64,000 nucleotides of DNA. Origin: Chromobacterium sinusclupearum. Lineage in GTDB: Bacteria; Pseudomonadota; Gammaproteobacteria; Burkholderiales; Chromobacteriaceae. The stretch spans positions 132,164-196,163 of the forward strand of contig NZ_PPTF01000068.1 of assembly GCF_002902845.1 (NCBI RefSeq), in the 5' to 3' direction. Position 1 is the first letter of the stretch; the number at the start of each line of letters is the position of its first letter. The notes beneath the pieces are model-generated. The model had not been told where the DNA came from, did not search any database, and was given only the letters and a program-made list of their open reading frames with translations. Both the position numbers and the translations under genes were made by a program. Below are positions 54,880 through 63,804 of the stretch, one piece after another.

Positions 54880-55868
54880 TGCTTGCCTTTCTTCAGGATG
54901 TACTTGCGCACCGCCTGGTTGTGCTCTTCCAGGGTGCTGGAAAACTGCGAACTGCCGTCGCCGCGGGCGACGAAATACAGCGCGGTGGACTCCGCCGGCT
55001 GGGCGGCGGCATACAGCGCGGCCCGGCTAGGCAGCGCGATCGGCGTCGGCGTCAGGCCGGCGCGGGTATAGGTATTGTACGGGGTATCGCGGCGCAGGTC
55101 CGCCTTGCCGATATTGCCCTGGTAGCGGTCGCCCATGCCGTAGATCACCGAGGGGTCGGTCTGCAGCCGCATGCCCAGCTTCAGCCGGTTGACGAAGACC
55201 GATGCCACCATGGGCCGGTCCAGCTCGTTGGCGGTTTCCTTTTCGATCAGGCTGGCCATGATCAGCATCTCGTACGGCGTGCGGTAGGGCAGATTCGGCT
55301 TACGCGACTCCCAGGCCGCAGCCAATTGCTGCTGCATTTTCTCGAACGACAGGCGATACAGATCCATATCGGACGCGCCCGGCGTGAACAGATAGGTGCT
55401 GGGGAAGAACAAGCCCTCCGGGTCCGCGCCCGGCAGGCCCAGCTTGCTCATCAATTCGGCGTCGCTGAGCTTCTGCGCGTCATGGCTCAAGTCCGGGCTC
55501 CGGTCTATCGCCTGGCGGAACTGGCGGAAGGTCCAGCCTTCAATCGTGGTCAGGCTGGCCTCGTCCGGCCGCCCTTCGCGCAGCCTCTGCAACACGTCGA
55601 GCAGCGATTGCGGCCCCTGGAAACGATAGAGGCCAGCCTTGATCTTGCGGTCCGAGCCGGACAGCCGCGCCAGCGCCACCAGCAACTGCGGGCTGCGGAC
55701 TGCGCCATCCTCGCCCAGCGTGCGGGCGATCTGCTTCATGGTGCGGTTAGGCCCAACCAGCAACCGGTAGCCGGCATCCGGCAGCGATACCGGCATCAGC
55801 GCGGCCCAGCCCAGCCAGCCGATGGCGCACAACAGGAGCAACAACAGAATGCCGGGTAATCTTTTCAT
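54876..55868 (-). CDS. mltG: endolytic murein transglycosylase MltG
   Basis: 330 residues. One N-terminal membrane segment (about 5-25), a LysM-like region, and the YceG domain with the catalytic Glu in M-A-S-L-I-E-K-E-T-A and Y-N-T-Y-x-x-x-G-L-P/T-P. MltG cuts nascent glycan strands and sets their length. The ATG at 55868 is preferred to a TTG four codons upstream. First gene of the mltG-tmk-holB-pilZ-tatD cluster. Confidence 0.95.
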   Translation of the reverse strand: MKRLPGILLLLLLCAIGWLGWAALMPVSLPDAGYRLLVGPNRTMKQIARTLGEDGAVRSPQLLVALARLSGSDRKIKAGLYRFQGPQSLLDVLQRLREGRPDEASLTTIEGWTFRQFRQAIDRSPDLSHDAQKLSDAELMSKLGLPGADPEGLFFPSTYLFTPGASDMDLYRLSFEKMQQQLAAAWESRKPNLPYRTPYEMLIMASLIEKETANELDRPMVASVFVNRLKLGMRLQTDPSVIYGMGDRYQGNIGKADLRRDTPYNTYTRAGLTPTPIALPSRAALYAAAQPAESTALYFVARGDGSSQFSSTLEEHNQAVRKYILKKGKQ

Positions 55869-56107
55869 AAGGCTCAGCAACGATGATCGGTTTCACAGCC
55901 GTCCAGGCGGCAAAGGCGGAATCATACCAGCAAGCAGCCCTGTCCGACATGACAGGCCCATCGCGCCGGAATTCTCATAGTTTGTCCCACATCAACAGCA
56001 AGCGCCGCGGTTTTGCCTATTTTCCAGCTGACAGCATGCCGTTTCGGCAGGCGCCGCCGCGTCGCCCCCACGACCGGCCATCTTAACCACTGCGAGCACG
56101 GCCCGAA

Positions 56108-56749
56108 ATGAAACCTTTCTTCAATCTAGGATGCGCGCTGGTCGCCTGGAACGAATTATGCCGGATCAGCCGGACCCGCGGCCGTCCGGAAGGCGCCACG
56201 CCGCTGCCATTCCAGCAAGGACGGGACAAACGGCAATTCATCTGCCACGAAACCGCGCCGCGGCTGACGAGCTACGGTTCGCTGCTGCTGGAGCCGATCT
56301 GGTTGCTGAACCATAACGTCAATGGCCGCTGGCAATTGACAGCCACCGCGCTGGGCAACGGGCTGAACCTGCGGCTGCAGACGCTGCTGCACGCCTGGCT
56401 GCCGGAGATGCCGCTGGCGCAGGAAGCCGGGCCGGGCGTCATGCGAATGCGCCTGGCGGTGCGCGGCTATCTGGTCGACATCGGCGCGCCGCCGCCCTTC
56501 CTGCGCCCGCCGCGCGCCATCGACGCCCGCTCGCCCTTGCTGAGCGGCATCGCGCCCTATCTGGAACAAGTGGCCAGCGTGGTTCAGCTGTCCGATGCGC
56601 AAAGCGGAGAACTGCTGGGCGGCGGCGTCAATCTGCTGGACGTGCGGCTGCCGCCGGAACCATCGCAAGCCGGCAGCTGGCAGGCCTTGCTGGCCTGCGA
56701 CTGGCCGCGCTTGCTGCAAGCGGGCGAAAGCGCCTTGGCCGCTGGCTAG
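56108..56749 (+). CDS. hypothetical protein
   Basis: 213 residues, not recognised. No signal peptide; some hydrophobic segments but no clear membrane helices. It contains an N-terminal W-N-E-L-C-R and a central stretch that is Leu-rich (L-N-L-R-L-Q-T-L-L-H-A-W-L-P-E). The codon use and the long clean frame support a real gene. It precedes modA by 57 bp, so it may be co-transcribed. The 239 bp upstream (55869-56107) contains no recognised feature other than the divergent promoters. Confidence 0.6.
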   Translation: MKPFFNLGCALVAWNELCRISRTRGRPEGATPLPFQQGRDKRQFICHETAPRLTSYGSLLLEPIWLLNHNVNGRWQLTATALGNGLNLRLQTLLHAWLPEMPLAQEAGPGVMRMRLAVRGYLVDIGAPPPFLRPPRAIDARSPLLSGIAPYLEQVASVVQLSDAQSGELLGGGVNLLDVRLPPEPSQAGSWQALLACDWPRLLQAGESALAAG

Positions 56750-56806
56750 CATGCGCTGCTTGGCGGCATAATGACAGGCAGCTCAACAGAAACCTTGGAA
56801 TCCGCC

Positions 56807-57535
56807 ATGCCGCGCCTTCGCCTCGCCGTGCTTTGCCTGTTCCTCTCCCCCATCGTCCTGGCCGATACGGTCACGGTGGCGGTGGCCAGCAATTTCCAGC
56901 AAACGCTGGACAAGATCGCCGTCGCCTTCAAGGCCGCCTCTGGCCATGACATCAAGGCCAGCGCGGGCGCCTCCGGCAAGCTGGCGGCGCAGATCCGCCA
57001 AGGCGCGCCGTTCGACGTGTTTCTGTCCGCCGACGACGAGCGGCCGGCCGAGCTGGCGAAAGCCGGCGTAGGCGTGCCGTCCAGCCAGTTCACCTATGCC
57101 TATGGCCAGCTGGCGCTGTGGAGCAAGCAGCGCGACGACGCCGGCGAGGGCGCGCTGCGCCGCGGCGACTTCAACAAGCTGGCGGTGGCCAACCCAACCA
57201 CCGCGCCATATGGCCGCGCCGCGATGGAAACCTTGGCCGCGCTGAAGCTGGACGCCGCGGTCAAGCCCAAGCTGCTGACCGGCGACAATATCGGCCAGAC
57301 CATGCAGTTCGCCCAGGTCGGCGGGGCCGACTTCGCCTTTGTCGCCTATTCGCAACTATTGGAACAAGGCATACACAGCCATTACTGGCTGGTGCCGGAA
57401 AAACTGCATCAACCTATCCGCCAGGATGCGCTGCAGATCAAGCCCACGCCGGCAGCCGGCGCGCTGATGGCTTTCCTGAAGGGCGAACAGGCGCGCGCGT
57501 TGATGGCTCAGGCCGGCTACCGCTTCAAACCGTGA
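56807..57535 (+). CDS. modA: molybdate ABC transporter substrate-binding protein
   Basis: 242 residues. Signal peptide (1-17), then V-A-V-A-S-N-F near the mature start, S-A-G-A-S-G-K-L-A-A-Q-I, G-A-P-F-D-V-F-L-S-A-D, and N-P-x-x-A-P-Y-G as in ModA. It delivers molybdate to ModB. The ATG at 56807 is preferred; 12 further codons are open upstream. The modB start (GTG) overlaps its stop. Confidence 0.93.
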   Translation: MPRLRLAVLCLFLSPIVLADTVTVAVASNFQQTLDKIAVAFKAASGHDIKASAGASGKLAAQIRQGAPFDVFLSADDERPAELAKAGVGVPSSQFTYAYGQLALWSKQRDDAGEGALRRGDFNKLAVANPTTAPYGRAAMETLAALKLDAAVKPKLLTGDNIGQTMQFAQVGGADFAFVAYSQLLEQGIHSHYWLVPEKLHQPIRQDALQIKPTPAAGALMAFLKGEQARALMAQAGYRFKP

Positions 57536-58209
57536 CCTCGCAAGACTGGAGCGCCATCGCGCTGACTTTGCGCCTGGCCGGCATCAGCACCTTGCTGCTG
57601 CTGGCGTTGTGCATCCCGCTTGCCTGGTGGCTGGCGCGCGGCAGTTCGCGGCTGCGGCCGCTGGCGGAGGCGGCGGCCATGCTGCCCCTGGTGCTGCCCC
57701 CCACCGTGCTGGGCTTCTATCTGCTGCTGGCCTTCGGCCCTCATGGGCCGGTAGGCTGGCTGACCTCGTCGCTAGGTCTGCCCGGCCTGGCCTTCACCTT
57801 TGCCGGCCTGGTGATCGCTTCGGTGCTGTACTCGCTGCCCTTCGTGCTGCAACCGCTGCTGGCCAGCTTCCGCGCGGTGCGGCAGGAAGAGCTGGAAAGC
57901 GCCCTGCTATTGGGCGCCGGGGCCTGGCAGCGGATGCGCCACGTGATCCTGCCATCCTGCCGCACCGGCGTGCTCAGCGCCGCCTGCCTGGGTTTTGCCC
58001 ATACCGTAGGCGAGTTCGGCGTGGTGCTGATGATAGGCGGCAATATTGACGGCGTAACCCGGGTGATATCGATCGCGCTGTACAATCAGGTTGAGCAAGC
58101 CGACTACGCCTCAGCCCATCAATTGGCGCTGATGCTGTTGCTGTTCTCGCTGGCGGCCCTGTCGCTGGTCTACTGGCTGAATGCCAGACAGAAAAACGCG
58201 GAACAATAG
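57532..58209 (+). CDS. modB: molybdate ABC transporter permease
   Basis: 225 residues with five to six membrane segments. The permease EAA-like loop E-x-A-L-L-L-G-A-G-A-W-Q-R and G-E-F-G-V-V-L-M-I-G-G-N-I are ModB features. The GTG at 57532 overlaps the modA stop (GTGA), typical of coupled ABC genes. No modC ATPase gene follows; the next gene encodes a PsiF-like protein. Confidence 0.92.
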   Translation: MTSQDWSAIALTLRLAGISTLLLLALCIPLAWWLARGSSRLRPLAEAAAMLPLVLPPTVLGFYLLLAFGPHGPVGWLTSSLGLPGLAFTFAGLVIASVLYSLPFVLQPLLASFRAVRQEELESALLLGAGAWQRMRHVILPSCRTGVLSAACLGFAHTVGEFGVVLMIGGNIDGVTRVISIALYNQVEQADYASAHQLALMLLLFSLAALSLVYWLNARQKNAEQ

Positions 58210-58250
58210 ACTTAGCCCTTGAAACGGGCATTTACTCCGGAGATAGAAAC

Positions 58251-58505
58251 ATGCGCAAATCCCTGCTTCTTGCCGTCCTCGCCCTGTTCAGCGCCAACCT
58301 GGCGCTGGCCGACGCCGCCTGCGACGCCAAGGCCGCCGAAAAGAAATTGGCCGGCGCCGCCAAACAAAGCTTCCTGAAGAAGTGCGAGAAAGACACCGCC
58401 GCCGCACAGGCCAGCTGCGACGCCAAGGCCGCCGACAAAAAACTGGCCGGCGCGGCCAAGCAAAGTTTTACCAAGAAATGCGTGAAGGATGCGATGGCCA
58501 AGTAA
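58251..58505 (+). CDS. PsiF repeat-containing protein
   Basis: 84 residues. Signal peptide (1-20, ending A-L-A), then two near-identical PsiF repeats of the pattern C-D-A-K-A-A-x-K-K-L-A-G-A-A-K-Q-S-F-x-K-K-C. A small periplasmic basic protein of unknown function; in E. coli psiF is phosphate-starvation inducible. GGAGA precedes the ATG. Probably not part of modAB transport. Confidence 0.9.
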   Translation: MRKSLLLAVLALFSANLALADAACDAKAAEKKLAGAAKQSFLKKCEKDTAAAQASCDAKAADKKLAGAAKQSFTKKCVKDAMAK

Positions 58506-58522
58506 GCCCCCGCCACAATCGA

Positions 58523-58553
58523 AACGGCATGGCCAAGGCCATGCCGTTTTTAC
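58523..58553 (+). terminator. terminator of psiF-like gene
   Basis: aacggcatggcc/ggccatgccgtt, a perfect 12-bp stem followed by a T tract. Confidence 0.85.
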
Positions 58554-58661
58554 TGCGCCAATCAAGCAAACCACGGCCGGCACGCAAAAAACCACTTAGT
58601 CGCCAATGACTTGGCGACAATGGTCTACACTTGTACAAGGCATGGCTTGCACGTATTGGCG

Positions 58662-60194
58662 ATGAACTCCCTGTCAGGATACAACTCCACTCTCTCGTCT
58701 TTCGACAGTTTGCTGCCGAACTTGAGCAGTTTATTGTCTGGCGGCCTGCTGCTTGGCTCGGCCAATGGGACAAGCAACGCATCCAGCAACGCGCCGAGCG
58801 ACCCGATTCAAGTGGAGCTGTCCACGCTGGGACAACTGATGTCCGTCCTCAACACCTTCCAGAGCAGCCTGCAGCAGATCTACGCCCCATACAATCGCTT
58901 CAACAACACCAGCGCCAGCAGCAGCAATCCCGCCGTGGCCAGCGTCAGCGCCTCGGCCAGCGCGCAGACATCCAGCTACCTGCTGAATATCTCTCAATTG
59001 GCGCAGGCACAAAGCGCGACAACCGCATTTTCGCTGCCTGACAGCAGCAGCACCGTGGTGGGCAGCGGCAGCCTGACCATCACGACCGGCACCTATGCCT
59101 ACACCAGCCCCACCTCGGCCTCCAGCTTCAGCGCCACCGGCACGCCCACAACGGTCAGCATCAGCAACGGCACGCTGTCCAGCATCGCCAGCTCGATCAA
59201 CGGCGCAGGCGCCGGCGTGGTAGCCAATGTGATCCAAAACTCGTCCGGCAACTATCAATTGCAAATCAGCCAGGCCAATACCGGCGCCAGCAACAACTTC
59301 CGCATCACCGTCAGCGACAACGACGGCAACAACACCGACCAGAGCGGGCTGTCGCGCCTAGCCTTCGACCAGACCCTGGCTGTCGGCAGCGGGCAGAACC
59401 TGACCCAGACCCAGGCCGCGCAAAACGCAAGCTACACCGTCAACGGCGCCACCGGCACCAGCGCCAGCAACTTTGGCATCCAATTGGGCAGCGGCGTGTC
59501 GGCCAATCTGCTGGCCACCGGCAGCAGCAATATCGCCGTCAATGTGGACTTTGGCCTGCTCAACAATAATGCGCAATCGCTGGTCAGCGCCTTCAACACC
59601 GCTCAGGGCAGCATCAATGGCTTGCTGGGCAACCAGGTCAAGCCGGGCAACGACCCCATCGCCGCCCAGTTGCCGCAGCTGCTGAATCAACAGGCCCAGG
59701 CCAGCTACAACAATGGCAGCTCCACGCTGACCCTGCTCAGCCAGCTGGGCCTGCTCTATCAAAGCCCGTCGCAATACGGGCTGGGCGGCACGCTGAACCT
59801 GAATGTCAGCTCGCTGCAGGCCGCCTACAACAGCGACGCCAGCGGCGCGGCCAATCTGATCTTCACCGCCGCCCAAGCGCTGAACACGCTGGCCAACAGC
59901 TACACCACTTATGGCAACGGCACGCTGGTCAATGAAACCAATGCCTTGCTCTCGCAACAACGCACCGGCCAGCTGGTGATCAACACGCCGGACACACCTA
60001 ATAAATTTCCTTACAACCTGCCCAATCTATTGAGCTACCCGTCCAGCAACGCCGCGCTGACGGCCCAGCAGATCAGCGGCCTTGCCACTTATGCTTTGAT
60101 TTACTCCATCGGCGCACCTTACGCGCTGGAGTCGCTGCTGGTCGGCCAAGGACTGGGCCTGTCCACATCCGGTAGTTTCTCCGCCACTGCCTGA
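58662..60194 (+). CDS. orphan FliD-like (flagellar hook-associated protein 2 family) protein
   Basis: About 510 residues from the ATG at 58662; the frame is open to 58611 with no good ribosome site in either case. The region near residues 115-165 contains S-Y-L-L-N-I-S-Q-L-A-Q-A-Q-S and G-S-G-S-L-T-I-T-T-G-T-Y, the FliD N-terminal pattern, and a later segment resembles the hook-IN motif. The rest is Ser/Asn/Ala-rich. FliD caps flagellar filaments. No other flagellar gene is near, and a typical C-terminal coiled coil is not obvious. It may be an accessory cap-like or secreted protein. An inverted repeat tcgccaa-tgac-ttggcga lies just upstream (58600-58617). Confidence 0.65.
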   Translation: MNSLSGYNSTLSSFDSLLPNLSSLLSGGLLLGSANGTSNASSNAPSDPIQVELSTLGQLMSVLNTFQSSLQQIYAPYNRFNNTSASSSNPAVASVSASASAQTSSYLLNISQLAQAQSATTAFSLPDSSSTVVGSGSLTITTGTYAYTSPTSASSFSATGTPTTVSISNGTLSSIASSINGAGAGVVANVIQNSSGNYQLQISQANTGASNNFRITVSDNDGNNTDQSGLSRLAFDQTLAVGSGQNLTQTQAAQNASYTVNGATGTSASNFGIQLGSGVSANLLATGSSNIAVNVDFGLLNNNAQSLVSAFNTAQGSINGLLGNQVKPGNDPIAAQLPQLLNQQAQASYNNGSSTLTLLSQLGLLYQSPSQYGLGGTLNLNVSSLQAAYNSDASGAANLIFTAAQALNTLANSYTTYGNGTLVNETNALLSQQRTGQLVINTPDTPNKFPYNLPNLLSYPSSNAALTAQQISGLATYALIYSIGAPYALESLLVGQGLGLSTSGSFSATA

Positions 60195-60250
60195 GTTCCC
60201 CCCGCTTTCATCGGCGGCATTTTTCGCGTTACAATTCATCGGATGATTGG

Positions 60251-60958
60251 ATGTATTGGACACGCCCTATGCTCCCCGCCGCCGCCAAACGCTCGCTAGT
60301 CGACATCGCGTTGGAAAATCTGAGCCAACAACTCGCCGCCGGCCGCTGGCCGCTGGGCAGCCGCATGCCAACGGAGCCTGAGCTGGCCGAGGAACTCGGC
60401 ATCAGCCGCAACACCGTGCGCGAAGCGATTCGCGTGCTGCTGTACGCTGGCCTGCTGGAAGTGCGGCAGGGCGATGGCACCTATGTGCGCGCCGTGGTCA
60501 ATCCCGGCGAGGCGATGCGCTCCATCAGCCGCGCCAGCCTGCGCGAACACCTGGAGGTGCGCTGCCTGCTGGAAGAAAGCGCGGCCAAGCTGGCGGCGAA
60601 ACGCGCCGGCCCGGGCGAGCTGTCCCGCATCGCCGCCGCGCTGGAGCAGCTGCGGCCGCAGGATGGCGAAACGCCGGAACGCTATGCCGAGCGCGACCTG
60701 GATTTCCACGTTGCCATCGCCGATGCCTGCGGCAACCAGGCGCTGGCCAGCCTGTACCGCTACTTCTCCGACGCGGTGCGGCAGAGCGTGCAGGATTCGA
60801 TACGCGACGAGGCCCTGCCCGACCCGGACTTCGCCGCCCATGCCGCAATCTATGAGGCCATACGCGACCGCAAGCCGGAACATGCCGGCCAGGCCGCCGC
60901 CGCCATCACCCGTCCGCTGCTGGCCACGCTGGACCGGCTGCTGCACAAGCAACGATAA
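60251..60958 (+). CDS. FadR/GntR-family transcriptional regulator
   Basis: 235 residues. An N-terminal winged helix-turn-helix (about 13-80) with the GntR hallmark G-S-R-M-P-T-E-P-E-L-A-E-E-L-G-I-S-R-N-T-V-R-E-A-I-R, and a C-terminal all-helical FCD effector domain (about 95-230) with a D-L-D-F-H-V-A-I metal site. The start could also be the ATG at 60269. It precedes the CynX-type transporter by 9 bp and most likely regulates it. Confidence 0.92.
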   Translation: MYWTRPMLPAAAKRSLVDIALENLSQQLAAGRWPLGSRMPTEPELAEELGISRNTVREAIRVLLYAGLLEVRQGDGTYVRAVVNPGEAMRSISRASLREHLEVRCLLEESAAKLAAKRAGPGELSRIAAALEQLRPQDGETPERYAERDLDFHVAIADACGNQALASLYRYFSDAVRQSVQDSIRDEALPDPDFAAHAAIYEAIRDRKPEHAGQAAAAITRPLLATLDRLLHKQR

Positions 60959-60967
60959 GGAAGCACC

Positions 60968-62227
60968 ATGCAAGAGAACACGAATCGGTCCAAACCGATC
61001 GCCGATGAACTGCTGATCGACGACGACACGCCTGCCGCCGCCCTGGAGGGCAGCCGCGTCCGCACGCTATTGCTGCTGTTGGGATTGGTGCTGGTAGGCC
61101 TCAACCTGCGCCCGGCGCTGTCCAGCCTGGCGCCGGTGCTGGGCATGGTCAGCCGCGACACTGGCCTGACGCCGACGCTGGCCGGCCTGTTGACCACGCT
61201 GCCGGTGGCCTGCTTAGGGCTGTTCGGCCCGCTGGCGCCGCACCTGGCCCGCAGGCTGGGCAGCGAGAAAACCATCGCGCTGGTGCTGATGGTGCTGGCC
61301 GCCGGCGTCGTGCTGCGCACCGTGTTTGGCACCTTCGGCCTGTTTGCCGGCTCGGCTTTGGCCGGCGCCGCCATCGGCGTGATCGGCGTGCTGCTGCCGG
61401 GCATCGTCAAGCGCGACTTCGCCAGCCGCGCCGGCTTGATGACCGGCGTCTACACCATGGCCTTGTGCCTGGGCGCGGCGCTGGCGGCCGGCTTCACTGT
61501 GCCGGTGGCCGAGCATTTCGGCCATGACTGGCGGCCGGCGCTGGCGCTGTGGGCGCTGCCGGCCGTGCTGGCGCTGGCGGTATGGTGGCCGCAGCTGAAT
61601 ACCCGCCACGCCGCGGCACAGGGCCAGTGGCAGGTGCGCGGCCTGTTGCGCGATCCGCTGGCCTGGCAGGTTACCTTGTTCATGGGCCTGCAATCGTCGC
61701 TGGCCTATATCGTGTTCGGCTGGCTGCCGTCCATTCTGATCGACCGCGGCCTGACGCCGATGCAGGGCGGCCTGATGCTATCGCTGTCCACCATGGTGCA
61801 GGTGCCGGCCTCGCTATTGGTGCCGATGCTGGCGCATCGCTGCCGCAACCAGCGCCCGCCCATTGTCGCCACCCTGCTGATGGTGATCAGCGGCCTCTTG
61901 GGCATGCTGTACGCGCCCACCGACAGCCTGGTTTTGTGGGCGGTGCTGCTCGGCTTCGGCCAAGGCGGCCTGTTCAGCACCGCGCTGAGCCTGCTTGCGC
62001 ACCGCTCGCCGGATCAACATGTGGCGGCTCACCTGTCCGGCATGGCGCAGGGCATAGGCTATATGCTGGCCTCGCTTGGCCCGTTCGCCGTCGGCCTGAT
62101 CCGCAGCCATAGCCATGCGACGTGGCCGCTGGCGCTGCTGTTCAGCCTGATCGCCGCGGCGGCGTTCAGCGTGGGCATGATGGCCGGCCGCAAGCGGCTG
62201 GTGGGCGTCAAAGCCGAGCCGATCTGA
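60968..62227 (+). CDS. MFS transporter, CynX/NimT family
   Basis: 419 residues with twelve membrane segments. L-V-G-L-N-L-R-P-A-L-S-S-L-A-P (near 37-51) is the CynX/NimT signature. Members carry cyanate, 2-nitroimidazole or other small anions; E. coli CynX is linked to the cyanase operon, absent here. AAGGAAG precedes the ATG. Followed by a terminator. Confidence 0.9.
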   Translation: MQENTNRSKPIADELLIDDDTPAAALEGSRVRTLLLLLGLVLVGLNLRPALSSLAPVLGMVSRDTGLTPTLAGLLTTLPVACLGLFGPLAPHLARRLGSEKTIALVLMVLAAGVVLRTVFGTFGLFAGSALAGAAIGVIGVLLPGIVKRDFASRAGLMTGVYTMALCLGAALAAGFTVPVAEHFGHDWRPALALWALPAVLALAVWWPQLNTRHAAAQGQWQVRGLLRDPLAWQVTLFMGLQSSLAYIVFGWLPSILIDRGLTPMQGGLMLSLSTMVQVPASLLVPMLAHRCRNQRPPIVATLLMVISGLLGMLYAPTDSLVLWAVLLGFGQGGLFSTALSLLAHRSPDQHVAAHLSGMAQGIGYMLASLGPFAVGLIRSHSHATWPLALLFSLIAAAAFSVGMMAGRKRLVGVKAEPI

Positions 62228-62245
62228 CCGGAGCGATCCCGCCAT

Positions 62246-62275
62246 GACAAAGCCCGCCGTCAGGCGGGCTTTGTC
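62246..62275. terminator. terminator between the transporter and the 62293 gene
   Basis: gacaaagcccgcc/ggcgggctttgtc, a perfect 13-bp stem with a GTCA loop, between convergent genes. Confidence 0.85.
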
Positions 62276-62292
62276 TTGCGGCGGCCATCCAC

Positions 62293-62814
62293 TCACTTGG
62301 GCCGCGCGACGATGCCATAGCGCGATTGCAGCGCCGGCAGGGTTTCGCTCGCCAGCGGCAGCACGGCTTCGGCCAGCTTCAGCGTCGTCGGCAGCGCCGC
62401 CATGTCGCCGTCCCAGCCCGGCAAGCCTTCATCCAGCAGCGACGGCAAATCGCGATCATCCACCACGGCCAGCTCGCCGCCGATTTCCAGCAGCAGTACG
62501 CCATCCGGCGTCAGCCAGGCCGAGCGCGCCGGCACATCGTCGTCGTAGGGCTGCGTGCTCCATCCCTTGGGCGTGCGCCTGGCAACCAGCGGAGCGGCGT
62601 CCAGCGTCACGTACACTTTCTGCGGGCCGTTCTGCACATAGCAGCGCCCCTGCCCGTCGCGGCTGTAGTTGCGGTTGAAGAACTCCGCCATGCCCTCGTG
62701 CTGCAGCCGTTCATCCTTGATCCACCACTGTCCGCGCGCGTCCAGCCTAAGCCAGCCGAATACCGCCGGCACATTGGGCCATTTGGCCATTGCGGCCAAT
62801 ACTATTGCGTCCAT
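62293..62814 (-). CDS. conserved DUF2946-like or similar betaproteobacterial protein of unknown function
   Basis: 173 residues, cytosolic. I recall the opening (M-D-A-I-V-L-A-A-M-A-K-W-P-N-V-P-A-V-F-G-W) as a conserved betaproteobacterial family of unknown function, but I cannot name the DUF number with confidence. It contains W-W-I-K-D and an acidic C-terminal half. No catalytic motif is evident. Confidence 0.7.
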   Translation of the reverse strand: MDAIVLAAMAKWPNVPAVFGWLRLDARGQWWIKDERLQHEGMAEFFNRNYSRDGQGRCYVQNGPQKVYVTLDAAPLVARRTPKGWSTQPYDDDVPARSAWLTPDGVLLLEIGGELAVVDDRDLPSLLDEGLPGWDGDMAALPTTLKLAEAVLPLASETLPALQSRYGIVARPK

Positions 62815-62862
62815 CGTTCTCCTCCCGCGGGTGGCCCCGCTTGTTCATTATCCATCGTTTGC

Positions 62863-63053
62863 CCTAGGGGCTGTTGACGTTTGGTGAGTGGATCGCGTTT
62901 GCGCTCCGCCAAACCCGCAGGGCCGGGCGCCTTTCGCGCCGACTCTTCGTTGTTCCGCGCTGGCAGAGAATGCTATGCGGCGCGCGAAACGCCTCGATTC
63001 GCCGCAAAACGCATCCCGGCGCGACCGCTCACCAAACGTCAACAGCCCCTAGG
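62863..63053. mobile_element. MITE-like 191-bp element with perfect 26-bp inverted repeats
   Basis: The ends (62863-62888 and 63028-63053) are perfect 26-bp inverted repeats that begin cctaggggctgttgac. The interior continues as an imperfect inverted repeat. CTAG occurs at both outer edges (62864-62867 and 63049-63052), consistent with a 4-bp target duplication of the YTAR type used by IS5-family elements. Without the duplication the element is 181 bp. No coding capacity for a transposase. Confidence 0.75.
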
Positions 63054-63162
63054 AGGTACCGCGCTTTAACAAAGCTGAACATCCGGCTTGCCCGCCGCAA
63101 TACTCCGGTGACAAATTTCGCCGATACTGCCCACAGTTCATGCACTAAAAGGAGTGTCCGCC

Positions 63163-63606
63163 ATGCCACTGCTCTACAGGTCATTGCTTCTTGCCAGCAT
63201 TCTCTGCGTCAGCGCCGCTCAAGCCGCGGAAACGGCCGAACCGCAGCGCCCGGATAGGCAGATGGACCCGGCCATGCACCAGAAAATGATGGCCAGGCAT
63301 ATGCAGATGCTGCATGACAAGCTGAAACTGCAGCCGCAACAGGAAGGCGCCTGGCAGGACTTCGTCAAAGCCATGCAGCCGCGCAAGCCCATGCCGCCCA
63401 AGGAGGGCCAGGATAGTGCGCCGGAAAGAATGGAACAGATGATGCAACAGCAGCAGGCCGAAATGCAGCAACGGCTGGACGCGTTGAAAACCTTCTACGG
63501 ACAGTTGACGCCTGAGCAGCGCAAAGTGATGGACAACTTGCATCGCCCGGGCGGCGAGTGGCAACATCGCGGCAAGCGCGAGGCATCCAGCCCGAATCAC
63601 GGCTGA
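63163..63606 (+). CDS. Spy/CpxP-family periplasmic protein
   Basis: 147 residues. Signal peptide (1-21, A-A-Q-A-A). The mature part is Met/Gln/Lys-rich and helical, with one L-T-P-E-Q-R motif near residue 119, as in Spy/CpxP LTxxQ proteins. Spy-like proteins are periplasmic chaperones or CpxP-type sensors of envelope stress. The ATG at 63163 follows AAGGAG; the GTG at 63154 is less likely. Confidence 0.85.
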   Translation: MPLLYRSLLLASILCVSAAQAAETAEPQRPDRQMDPAMHQKMMARHMQMLHDKLKLQPQQEGAWQDFVKAMQPRKPMPPKEGQDSAPERMEQMMQQQQAEMQQRLDALKTFYGQLTPEQRKVMDNLHRPGGEWQHRGKREASSPNHG

Positions 63607-63661
63607 GCGGCGCGGCGGGGCCGTCTCTGATCAGGCTTTCCCGGCAGCCTTGCGAATAAGG

Positions 63662-63693
63662 AGGCAGCGGCCAGTTTAACGCGCTGCCTGTTT
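63662..63693 (+). terminator. possible terminator after the Spy-like gene
   Basis: aggcagcg/cgctgcct stem with a longer loop, followed by gtttta. Moderate strength. Confidence 0.5.
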
Positions 63694-63804
63694 TACTTCC
63701 TGACACGCTGCGCTCGCCGCGTTCGATCTGTGTCGGACCGGCATCCGCCCCCGCGCGGCGGATTCAAAGCGATAGCAAACGCCAACAGATGGCCACGACG
63801 CGTC

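Noticed and set aside
60251..60268. A confident choice between two starts for the GntR regulator
   Set aside because: ATG codons at 60251 and 60269 both keep the DNA-binding domain intact and neither has a decisive ribosome site; the longer form is listed.
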